DNA of 64,000 nucleotides, from NCBI GenBank assembly GCA_963920665.1, contig OY987265.1:2299001-2363000 (forward strand), read 5' to 3'. The position numbers and the translations under genes were made by a program. How positions within the stretch are numbered: position 1 is the first letter of the stretch; each line of letters starts with the position of its first letter. The DNA comes from Straminergon stramineum. Its lineage: Eukaryota > Streptophyta > Bryopsida > Hypnales > Calliergonaceae. Below are positions 50,758 to 60,573 of this stretch, in pieces. The notes under the pieces are model-generated. The model was given only the letters and a program-made list of their open reading frames with translations, did no database searches and was not told where the DNA came from.

Positions 50758-51590
50758 GTACCCGGCAACTGTCATTCGTCCACCCTATTCTGCCATTCAG
50801 AAGAATTTTGCATAATACAAAATATATCTGGCATTTTTTGTCTTGTGTAATCAACATTCAATTCTTACACAATCCAAATTAAGCATACCAAATTTGGGTT
50901 TCAAAAAAGAAAAACTCCATTTTTGGTGAATTGTTTCATTTAAAATTTAGAGTTTTACATGATAATTGATTTAAAGACATTGGTGGTGAATTTTTTTCAT
51001 TTGATTGCAAAGATATGTAGGAAACATCCATACACACATCTTTCATATTAAAAAACACCCAATGAAGAGACAAAAATATGATCTATAAAGAGTTCAATGT
51101 GAGATATCATGTGACTGAATCTTGTAAATATATATCTCTATGTTTTAATTGTATTTTGCTATTTCACCCTCACATGATAACTAATTTCACACATTTAAGC
51201 ATGATGGAGCAATTCCTTTGCCAAAATCTCATTACAAATAAGAGATATATTTTTTGAAACTAGAGCATTGTCATGTCAACATTGAAAATTGCTATTCTAT
51301 AGAGGAAATTGTCGAGTTTTTGGAGATGCTTACCTAAGGAAAGATATATGTATGGATGTTTCCTACACATCTCCATGATCAAATTTAAGGAATTCATCAT
51401 CAATTTTTTTCAATGAATTATCATGTAAACTTATGAAAATTAAATTAAAAAATTCACCAAAAATGAAGTTTTGTTTTTTTGAAACTTGAATTTGGTATGC
51501 TTGATTTGAATTTCATGCAAATTGAATGTCCACTATGCACAATTATTTTGAATGGTAGAATAGGATGGATGAATGAGAATTGCCAAGTAC
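50758..51590. repeat. Second long foldback element, ~400-bp diverged arms
   Basis: The left end GTACCCGGCAACTGTCATTC is complementary, with mismatches, to the right end GAATGAGAATTGCCAAGTAC. Arms continue inward through paired TCCACCCTATTCTGCCATTC / GAATGGTAGAATAGGATGGA and TTTTACATGATAATTGATT / AATGAATTATCATGTAAAC. The centre lies near 51175-51200. Identity between arms is clearly lower than in 46927-47978, so it is older. A relative is at 32700-33215. Confidence 0.7.
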
Positions 51591-51630
51591 TATACAATAT
51601 AGGCATGTTAGAAATCATATCCAAATGCTT

Positions 51631-53174
51631 TTGACCCCTAAAGTCCCAAGAATTCTTGAGGGAGACTTTTAGAATTTCCAACAAATACCTTTAATCTCAA
51701 CTTTTGGCAAGATTTTTTGAAATTTTTTTTCAAGATAAGAAAATTGATTAGCTTTGGGGGAATATAATTTCTATTTCAATAAGTGCCTAAGAGCAAAAGT
51801 TATACTACAATAAGCCTAAAACAAATGAGAGTTGGTAATAAAAAAATACTCAAAAAATTTAAATTGAATTCTTATATATTATCTTTGTCTATTTAAAAAA
51901 TTTTGATTAATTCCATTTAGAAAAGTGATGTGAAAGTTAAAAAGCTTTTTGTTCTGCAGACAATTTTAGCAAATTTTTGAGAAAATAATATATTGGATCC
52001 ATTTATGAATTGGGATTTAACAATTTTGAAAATAAAATTGCATATGATTTAAATTTCTTTCTAGAACAATCTCACCATTAGAATCAATGTATTTCAATTC
52101 CATCTCATAGCTATCAACAATTCAATTTTTTTTTCTATTTCATACTAACTTCAACTCAAAAATATTAAAAAAATTATTGGATGAAAATCAAGGGAGGAAA
52201 GAGGTGAATTTATTTTCTAAACACTCAACTTAGTTCATTAGCATAAAGGAAATTTAAGTTAAGAGAATTAAAAAGTATGTTATAATCTAGTCAAGCTAGG
52301 AATAAAAAAACTAATTTTCTTCACTTTTAACACTTATATCTTGTACTCCTAATAGATATGGTCAAAATTTCTGAAATTTCTTCTTAACCCCTAAATGCCC
52401 AAGGCTTGTTTGGAGCTTCTTGAAATTTGTTCTAAATTGAACAAAAAGTCAACATTTTCAAAAGTTGTATCAATTTCTTTTGAATTGTAACTATACAAAT
52501 TCAAACTAGACATGTTAGAGACCACATAGGAAAAGAAAACATAGCAATATCACTTACAAATTGAAAGATTATAATGTTTGATCATGAAGGTGTAAAAATT
52601 GTGAAAATTTTTCAATTCACTTTTTGCATGTCAATTCAAAAAAGTTGGTCACTAAAAAGATATGAGGTTATAGGGCCTAGTGTGCACAAACCCAATCAAT
52701 TTACGATTTTTCAAAATCATTCTATTCTACAATTTTTTTAAATGAATTTCTAATATGGTTTTGCCTCCAAGATCTAGTGTATTTGAGGCTCATTTCCAAG
52801 AGCCCTCAACACTATGGGAAGTCAAAATTGCAATGGGCATCCTTGCACAAAATCTTCAATAGAAAAATCATAATCCTTTATTTTTAAGATGAACTTTTTG
52901 ATCCTGAAACTAGACTTCAAAAAGAATTCTTCAAAAATATAAACTAATAATAATAGTAATTTGGTTGGGTTTTATTTAACTTCAAAATTTTCAAAACACC
53001 AGAATTTGGTGCCTCGGGCATTTAGAGTTAACATTCTCAAACTAGTCTAGTGCAAGATACTACAATTGAAAATGCTAAAGAAACAAATGTTTAAAATTTC
53101 TGTTGTTTTGCATTGAAAATGGTAGTCTTGAGTGTTTTTGGATGAAAAAAAAGGCCTCGAGAATTTAGTGGTTC
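51631..53174 (-). mobile_element. Family 4 element split by a nested insertion
   Basis: It begins TTGACCCCTAAAGTCCCAAG, matching the right end of 36610-37457 in reverse, continues to TTTCTGAAATTTCTTC at about 52383, and resumes after 53031 with CATTCTCAAACTAGTCTAG. It ends near TTTAGTGGTTC. The interruption is the 648-bp element at 52384-53031. Confidence 0.62.
52384..53031. mobile_element. Nested TTAA-bounded element (648 bp)
   Basis: The termini are TTAACCCCTAAATGCCCAAG and CCTCGGGCATTTAGAGTTAA, inverted. It lies inside the family 4 copy, and related copies run straight through the position, so the insertion and the TTAA duplicated at both borders can be seen directly. No protein is recognised. 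Confidence 0.72.
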
Positions 53175-54901
53175 ACACAATATACTGTAAATGTGATGCA
53201 GGCCATCAAATCTGAATGGTTTACAGGTAGACACTAAGTGCAACTTTCAGGCGAGCTTCGTAATTAAACTTCCGAACCTAGTCCAAGTTAAGCAGCGTTT
53301 AAACTTCAAAGCTTTGATCTGCTTCCAGGAACTAAGCATGAATAGAGTAAACAACAGTAACCATATACACTAATATCATTCTTCATACTCACGATGAGAC
53401 GGACGCAGCTTACTCCACAGAGAAATTTTCTAACCTTGAGATATCTGATTCCGGGACCATCGACATTTGTGAAGACTTCCCTACGCAGATTTCTATTAAA
53501 CCTTGCAAACGTCCAACGAAACCACAGGGATCCAAAAAACCAATTTTTTTAAGGTATTGATCTCAAATGTTTCTAAGCTAAATGAAGACCCAAAGACGTT
53601 TTTTCTCTACTTTCACTACCACTTTAAATCAAGCAAAATGACCAATTTCAGGTGAGATATGACTGTTTCCAATTTGACAAGTACTGGAAGTCAACAAAAC
53701 CGTGGCCATCTGCAAATCTATAAACCTTTCAGTTATCATAATTCTTCTTCTTAAGGGTTTCAATCGCACGTTTCTATGCATGAGATTCAAAATATTTGAA
53801 ATTCATCTTTTCATTAAAAAACAAGAAAAATATAGCTGGGGAGAAATTTATATCTTTTAACTTCACTTTGGTATGAAAATAATTTCCAATTTTTTTGGAA
53901 AAAGAATATTATCGAAGAGGACACAATGATCTCCAAAAATGAAGCCGTTTACAACTGCTGATTGACAACATATGCCCTAAGTGGCCACCCAGGTGGATTG
54001 ATGTGTTCAGAGCATCTTAGAAGTCAGAATGGAACCTAAATTGATACATTGTTTGAAGATAACAATTAGTAGCGGATTGATACATAAAGAGATAAATCAA
54101 GACTGTTGCCACTTGCGGAGGATTTCACTTCATCTAGATACCCTCACCACAATGTAATCGCCTTCTCAACATGTAAATGTCATAAGAAGTTAGGGCAGAA
54201 TTTATACCCTGCGTATTGAAGCTCAAAGGCATATCTCAGAACCAACCTCCAATGAAAGCACTCGAGGCTTATCATGAGTGAAACATCCGTTGCCAGCAGG
54301 TCGAACACGAGCCAATCTCAACCAATTGACACTGCAGAATTCGGTAACATATACTATTTTAAATTTCCCGCATTACCAGTGTAGGAGTCAGATTCTACAC
54401 ATGGTGGTGTGGTTCCGTGCCAAGGTCATGGACTCTGCCAGCAATACCAATCCATGTGTCAACAAATACTTCTGACTGGCACCATGATCATCTCTTGAGA
54501 CCTAAATGCATGTTCTTGAGAGCCTAAATGCATGCGCCTAAGGTAGGGATACCCCAAATCAGCAGGGACTGCCACTTAATCAGATGTTCAGCACGTGTTC
54601 ATCCCCTCAATCAATATGTGCCTACTGTCAAAGAAACGATTTAAGAACATCTGCAGAATGAAACTTTGGCCCTGCATAGTATTGCAGGTATTAAATAACG
54701 CATGAATCCCTTGGTGCGTTGGAATCCTCTTTCATTTGTCAAACAAGAAAAACAATAATCTGCCCAGGAACTACGAAAGTGGCGATATTAAGTGTCCCTA
54801 CCTTAGGATTGTGTGGTCAGTGACAAACCTCACTGCTAATAACAAGTAAGGAAAAGGGTTTACGAGCGAATACGATGCCACGAATTTAGTCACGTTCATA
54901 C
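53175..54901. other. Low-copy DNA, probable intron/3' part of the SMN-like gene
   Basis: Non-repetitive sequence of intermediate GC directly downstream of exon 2 of the minus-strand SMN-like gene. Further exons are expected here, but none could be picked out with confidence. A short repeat of CCTAAATGCATG occurs at about 54502 and 54524. Confidence 0.45.
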
Positions 54902-55676
54902 CGTTCTTCAGAATTTGTAGGCTGGGACTCCACAAGTTCGTCATCTTCCTTCTCTGAACCTTGAGAGACCACACTCTCCTTCAAAATTGAGAGTCCATGC
55001 ATCTGTAAGAATGATACAGACACACAAAATAGCCAAGTAGTTATATTCAAGGGATTCCAAGAATTCATTACAGCTAGAGGCAAAGCAATGCGGTAACCAG
55101 AAAATTGAGAGCCTCAATAAGTTTCTATTCGCTTCTAACAAGTTTGCAAATTCCAGCAAGAAGCACTGAATCACGGCCAAAACCGCGTTTGAAACTCAAA
55201 ATCAACCGAGCTATTCATTAAAGCGCAGTACTGGCTAAACATGCTTCTCGGAGAACTCGCTCTTCTGCATAATCAAAAGTCCAAACATTTGTAATAAAGA
55301 GATAACAACGCAATAACCCAGCACTCTTGGCCGACGGATACAGTTAGGGCCAATGCAATGCGGTGACAAGAGAGTTATGAGACTGATTAATTTTCAAATA
55401 ATTCTGCAGATTCCAGCAACAAGCAACGAATCCCGGCCAATACTGCGCACAACAAGTTCAAGAAATTCGTTACTACAGCTCATTTCATCAGCTGCAGCAA
55501 ATCGGTAGAGAGCTGGTCGCCTTAAGAAATGTTCAACCAAAATCAACCGATCAACACTTCGAAGCGCGGCGTTAAATTTCTTACCGTGGTCGAAAATTGC
55601 GCCCTACCTGCTGATATTTCATGATAGATGCATCGAAAGCCTCGACCAGCACGGTATCGTTCCAAGCATCGGACAT
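54902..55676 (-). CDS. SMN-like protein, 5' part (exons 1 and 2)
   Basis: Exon 1 (55676-55608) starts at ATG and encodes MSDAWNDTVLVEAFDASIMK followed by YQQ, ending CAG/GTAGGG in phase 0. Exon 2 (55002-54902) follows a TTCTTACAG acceptor, begins MHGLSILKESVV and turns acidic (SEKEDDELVE), ending at GAACG/GTATGA in phase 2. The W-[ND]-D-[TS]-x-L-x-x-A-[FY]-D-x-[AS]-[IV] pattern followed by KY..MHG is typical of the Gemin2-binding N-terminus of survival motor neuron proteins and their plant homologues, which act in assembling Sm rings on spliceosomal snRNAs. That assignment is from memory of the family. Only 56 codons are resolved; no Tudor or C-terminal exons were found, so the gene may be incomplete. 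The 605-bp intron 1 contains a duplicated, broken copy of exon 2. Confidence 0.55.
54970..55570. repeat. Tandem duplication covering exon 2 and intron of the SMN-like gene
   Basis: Segments of roughly 250-340 bp, about 54970-55225 and 55226-55570, align in order: GAGAGTCCATGCATCTGTAA / AAAAGTCCAAACATTTGTAA, CAATGCGGT.A, TTCCAGCAA.AAGCA, GAATC.CGGCCAA, AAAATCAACCGA. The copy of the exon 2 start lies at 55288, but its acceptor dinucleotide at 55289-55290 is AA instead of AG (minus strand), so that copy should be skipped. Confidence 0.65.
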
Positions 55677-55739
55677 TGTGACCGCGACTCTCCAAATCAA
55701 AAGGCTCCAAAGGCAAACGCGTCGTGCGGAGCTCTCAAG

Positions 55740-58500
55740 AGGTTCTCGCAAGAATGGGCAGGGAACTGCTCAGGCGGAAGCTGGTAACCCTAAATGATGG
55801 ACAGGCAAAATACATTTTGTTGATGGAAAGAATGATTCCTTATTTTATGATATAGGTCTGGGTAACCCAATTATGGAAGCAACATGGTGTTTTGGGGAGG
55901 GTTTTTTTGACATAGAAGGTGCATGAATTGAGGTGTACTTTGAGGTATAAGGTAAGTATACCCATTGTGGTCCCTAAGGTCACTGCACATATTTAGTTTT
56001 ATCATTTTCACAAATTTATGGCTACAATAGAACTGCAAAGGAGAGAGTTTTTCACACATATTTCAGTCAATTATTTGTTAGTAAAAAAACACACATAGCA
56101 GGTGGTCCAAAGCAAAAATATATAGCTTCCCATTGTACCTTGATATGTAAACCCCAAATGGCAAGGATTTTGAACCTTCTTTGTATAGTTTGGATCTTGA
56201 GAAAGTAACGATATAATTATGTGGAATTGCACCTATACGATTGTGTTACACCTTCAAATATATCTTTGTATCCAAAAATAGATGGTCTATACTGAAGTGG
56301 CAAAGGGTTTTAACCTCCTTTAGGGATTAAGGTATATGCATCTTGAATTGCAACCTATAATGTACATCATGCATTCAATTTAAGTGGCAATGTAGGTACT
56401 CTCACCTTAGAGGTGTTAGTGTTGAAACTCAAGACAATGGATGTGATTTAGCCAGCACCATCTTTACAAGGGCATAAAGTATCTTCACCAAAATTGATTG
56501 TATAGGTATTTGAGCAGGTTGATATCAATAAATTATCTTCGTGTTGTCTTGTCTGGTTGGCAATTGAAAGAAATTTTAATTTCTCCAAGCATGTAATTTT
56601 GGGACAACATGTGAATAAACTATGAATTGTTAAAGTATTGATTGTATATATAACACCAAATTGAGACTTTGTATGCAAATTGCAAGAGTAAATCTATGTC
56701 TTTGAAGGGCACTTGCAACCTTGACTTAGTGGCTTTGACCTTAATCCACTAGCTACTGAGGTGGTCATAAGTTCAATCTCAAACAATGGCTTGGTGCTTA
56801 TAACCATGGTCCATTCAACTATGGTGTAGGCTCAAGTGACCTCATCGTCATGCATATGTAAACTTGAGAATTTCTTGAGGAAATGAATATGTCAAATCTT
56901 TATACAATCTACCTAGTAATGGAGGCATTAAGTATGGAATTTGCCATTGATATCTACGAGGCTTAGATAGTTGAATTTCTCCCAATAGACTATTCACAAT
57001 GGTATTTCATATTGAAGTTAATTTTATTTATTTGTGCATATTTTTTATACCTCTAGAGGCAAAAACTAAGAATATATGGAACTTCTAAAATTTGTTGTTG
57101 TAGTATTTGAAAATGGTAAGAAAAAAAATGGAAAAGCATGACAAATATAGTAAGCAAAGGTAAAGAATAATAACAAAGAGGCAACTTCTCAAAGCTCTAT
57201 ATTCTTTCTAATGAGGTCTATATTTTTATCAAGAATTTAATGTAGGAGACACTTTTGTAGTAGGTTGTTTTATATGTCAAACTTTGAAACAAGATTATAG
57301 GGCTCATAATTGCTTGAAAACAAATGATAAAAAATGCAAATGCAAAATTATAAATTCCATTAATTCATATCAATTTTGGAGGTTGTAGAAAAGTTGAGAA
57401 GGTCCATTGTAGGAATTACACACAATACCTAAATTTTGTCACCTACATCATATAGTGGTGCCCCATTTTTTTTTATTGCATCATAACTTGTTCCAAGACA
57501 CTACTTTAGAATGCCTTGGTCATTGTCATTATTTTGGTGTAGAATATGTTGGACAATATAATAAAGAATGTAACTTACATAGATTGAATGGTTTTGTGTA
57601 TCCAATATCAAAATTCATCATATCATTGTTGTAATGTGAACCGTTTACTAGCTCAAAGTATGCATCTACTTGTATTTGATATATGTATGTGATTTTCTGA
57701 GTTTCTGAGTTTATGTTAGTTTGATAGTTGTTAATCAAGTTAGTTGGTAGTTTAGGTTAAACGGTGTGGAGTATTAGAATTAGCGAATAGCTAGTCAAGG
57801 CTTAGGGATGTATGGAGGGTATTTGTGGTGGAGGGTTGGCCTTTATGACTCTCTTAGTAGGAAGCATGCTTATGTGTATTGAGGGGTGTGAAGTACATTT
57901 GGTGCAAGTTATTGAAAGTTCATTGTTACTCTATGAAAGAAGGAAATCATTCAAAAAAGAATAGGGCTTCAAGAGGGTTGCTAGACTCTGGACTAGATGT
58001 TCAATGTGATTGAATAAAAAAATATTATTTGAAAAAATTCTCAATTTGATGTGGCCTTTAAGTGCCATGTTAAATTGCGATTTCATTTTTTTTAAAAGGA
58101 AAATATTTTTATTTTTATTTTCATTGTTGGTCTAATACAAGTGCCCCTCTTAAAGCCCCCTATTTTTCTAATGTTTGAAGTTGAGAAGTTTTGTGGTTAT
58201 GAGTGGATGGTGTATTTGAACAATACAGACTTTGGGATATGAGTTTTTGATAAAATATACTATTATCACATCAAATCTTAGATTCAAATCATTTATGGAC
58301 ATGAAGATATAACATGTCGAAGTGGAGTTAAGCACTAGGCAACCAAGTTAAAATCGTGCCGTAACTATGGAAGATAAATCTTACAATGCTTCACAATGTA
58401 CACAGTTCCAAGTAGTGTAAGCAATGCCATTTTGCCATATAATGGGAGGATATTTCTATAGGAGGTTGGCAACTCAGCACTTAACGAACACATGAGAGTC
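55740..58500. other. AT-rich intergenic DNA, no gene seen
   Basis: The first ~100 bp are the likely promoter/5' side of the SMN-like gene. The rest has no recognised coding sequence apart from the SINE-like piece listed separately. A (TA/TG)-rich stretch and short homopolymers are scattered through it. Confidence 0.5.
56700..56885 (+). mobile_element. Possible tRNA-derived SINE fragment
   Basis: TTGACTTAGTGGC near 56721 resembles an RNA polymerase III A box, and GGTCATAAGTTCAATCTC near 56763-56780 resembles a decayed B box, at tRNA-like spacing. No target duplication or tail was established, so it may instead be a chance match or a tRNA pseudogene. Confidence 0.35.
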
Positions 58501-58505
58501 TCAAA

Positions 58506-58674
58506 AATATTGGTGATAGCATTGGTGAATCTAACCGTACAGATGGAATCTACACATCATAATCTACAACTTTCATTTGTATATCAATTCCAAAATATGC
58601 TTCCAAATAGCACTTCACAATGATTTTTCTCGAACCATCAATTTTAGGGATGAATCTGGACGTTTAGGGGTTAA
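58506..58674 (+). mobile_element. Family 2 element, 3' fragment
   Basis: The sequence from ATTGGTGATAGCATTGGTGAA to GACGTTTAGGGGTTAA matches the last ~170 bp of 31354-31927; the left two-thirds is missing. It lies 118 bp from the tRNA-Ala gene. Confidence 0.7.
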
Positions 58675-58791
58675 AAGATTGTAACACTGAAATATTGTTA
58701 CTTCGTAAATTCATGTCACGCGCACTGATAAGCAAATGAAAAAGCAAAGAACACTTCGAGAACAAAATGCAGATCATTGTGATCGTCCACC

Positions 58792-58864
58792 TGGAGACGC
58801 CGGGTATCGATCCCGGTACCTCTCGCATGCAAAGCGAGCGCTCTTCCATTTGAGCTACACCCCC
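58792..58864 (-). tRNA. tRNA-Ala (anticodon UGC)
   Basis: This 73-nt minus-strand sequence folds as a canonical cloverleaf: acceptor arm GGGGGTG with CGTCTCC and discriminator A; D arm with TAGCTCAAATGGAAGAGC; anticodon arm CTCGCTTTGCATGCGAG with TGC; and T arm CCGGG-ATCGATA-CCCGG. The G3-U70 wobble pair, the main alanine identity element, is present. There is no intron, and CCA is not encoded, as usual for nuclear tRNAs. A-box-like (TAGCTCAAATGG) and B-box-like (GGGATCGATACC) internal promoters are intact, so it is probably functional. It is transcribed away from the eL39 gene, whose start is 196 bp away. Confidence 0.95.
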
Positions 58865-59059
58865 GTCGAATATACCTCTGTATGGATGTTAGAAAGCCTT
58901 GGCGTTCCAATATATATACTGCAAAATTAGGGCTGGGAACGGCCTTCCCTCCTGTGCGACTGAAATACCCGAAGGGGCTGTCACTTACCCTCCTTTGAAC
59001 TCCTGCCCTCGCTCGCCGTTTTCAAGCCGACCTCCAGCGCCGTGTGTCCGCGGGTCGCC

Positions 59060-59215
59060 ATGCCGTCCCAGAAGACTTTCCTGATCAAGAAGAAGCTGGG
59101 CAAGAAGATGAAGCAGAACCGCCCCATTCCGCACTGGATCCGCATGCGGACGGACAACACCATCCGCTACAACGCCAAGCGGAGGCACTGGCGCAGAACC
59201 AAGCTGGGTCTGTAG
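59060..59215 (+). CDS. RPL39: Cytosolic ribosomal protein eL39
   Basis: The 51-aa product begins [16 protein letters not shown] and ends [11 protein letters not shown], with the family-typical [15 protein letters not shown] and [12 protein letters not shown] segments. Length equals that of eL39 across eukaryotes. eL39 is a very basic protein that lines the peptide exit tunnel of the 60S subunit. The ATG at 59060 gives exactly the family N-terminus. The coding part has no intron. The preceding 130 bp are pyrimidine-rich and GC-rich, as expected for a ribosomal-protein leader. A 5'-UTR intron cannot be excluded. GC content is far above the surroundings. It is the last clear gene before the convergent XTH gene. 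Functional status looks good: no stops or length change. Confidence 0.96.
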   Translation: MPSQKTFLIKKKLGKKMKQNRPIPHWIRMRTDNTIRYNAKRRHWRRTKLGL

Positions 59216-60573
59216 ACGTTGGGATTAGGGTTGGGCGTCCAGGATGTAGCTGGGGGTCACGGGTGGCGGCAAGAGCACTCGCTGCTTGCGTGTGTTCGAG
59301 TTGCGGAATCAAGGATGTTGTAGCCGCTTTTGCGTTTGGGCACTTCATAATCCTATTTTTTTTATGACGTGAATGAAATGTGGGGAGCGACTTAATGCCG
59401 CAACACTGCTGATTCTGCCCTTTGAAAATTTGTCTTGCTCTAGTCTTGTTGTCAAAATGTGGCGCTGTTTGGAAACCTTTCTTGCTTCATTTCTCAGCTT
59501 TTGGTGAGTGTTTGCTTCTTCTGCTTCTTCTGCTTCTTGGTTTCCTGGCCTCATTTTTGCGAAGAGCAATCGAATATCCTAGAGTCGATTTTCATTTGTT
59601 TTTTTGCTATTTAGGTTTTCAGTCTATGCCTATTCTTTTTCAACATCCTCTGTTCTTCAGCTGTAACCTGTCAAACGGAATCGATAACCGTCGGAAATAA
59701 GTTCGAACTGGTGCTCAGCTAAAAAGCGGGAAGGTTCTCGAATGCTGTTCTTCGTAACTATGCCTGCGTAACTATTTCTTATTTCTCCAACGATCGCCAT
59801 TGTAAACTGGTGTGCGAATGTCCGTGATTTGGCTTCAGCTTAGACCTCAAAAGTTAGGGTTAGGGTTTCATTATTCCGCTATCAAGTTTCCGCTGTGATC
59901 CCCTAAATGATTGATAATGGAACATGAAATGCAGTGTTTCCTCAGTTAGCTATTGCTTTTGCACTACCTTTTCAATTGTCTTTATCGGCCATCGAATCCC
60001 ACAGTCGTTGCCGGAAGTCATCGTGATTTGTAAATCGCATGGAAGTTGCTCTCTGTTACCTCGACTCAAGTCTGGCAAGTATCTGCTACTGGTGGAGTCA
60101 AACGCTCTCGACAGTGCACACAAGTAGATGGAATCATGACTTCCAAACAGACACTGCGTTTTATTGCTTGTTAGAATTGTACATGATACGTTGCGTACAT
60201 GAAAAGCAGAGTCCATTACAGCTTAGGAAACATCCCCAGCCTTATTTGCTATTGCAAAAAACAAGGTTTAAAGTTACAGGTCATGCTTAATCACTCTGCA
60301 CTTCGGAGTAAAAGAATGAAGGTATTTTAATAGTAAAGAATGCAATGAGGCTCTTAGTGGATACATCTAACACACACAATACTGGAGGTGACGGGCTTTT
60401 GACTGAAGTTCGGCCTTCCTTTTGAGCCGCTGAAGAAAGTGTCTGGGTGAGTAGTCCTCTGGCTCCAGAAAGCACTGATTTGCTGGCCCGACGAAAGTTC
60501 TTTTGCAGTAAAAGTTGGTGCAATTTGGGCCCGGTCTCTCGAGATGAGCGCTGTGGAAGGCGGCAAGGGAGAT
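59216..60573. other. Space between convergent eL39 and XTH genes
   Basis: The first part is the 3' UTR and flank of eL39; the last ~270 bp are the likely 3' UTR of XTH. The 92-codon frame at 59422-59700 (Leu-rich through CTTCTGCTTCTTCTG repeats) has no known similarity and is probably not translated. A telomere-like motif at 59854-59868 is listed separately. Confidence 0.5.
59854..59868. promoter_or_regulatory. Telo-box-like TTAGGGTTAGGGTTT
   Basis: This is two consecutive plant-telomere-type repeats (AAACCCTAA on the minus strand). Such telo-boxes are common in promoters of plant ribosomal-protein and other translation genes, but this copy lies ~640 bp downstream of the eL39 stop, not upstream of it. 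Role is uncertain. A related TTAGGGTT is at 59225-59232. Confidence 0.35.

Noticed and set aside
58664..58930. Three ~62-codon frames across the tRNA-Ala gene
   Set aside because: They are by-products of the tRNA sequence, which folds as a complete cloverleaf.
59044..59367. 107-codon plus-strand frame over the eL39 gene
   Set aside because: It is a shadow frame; the 51-codon frame from 59060 encodes eL39 exactly.
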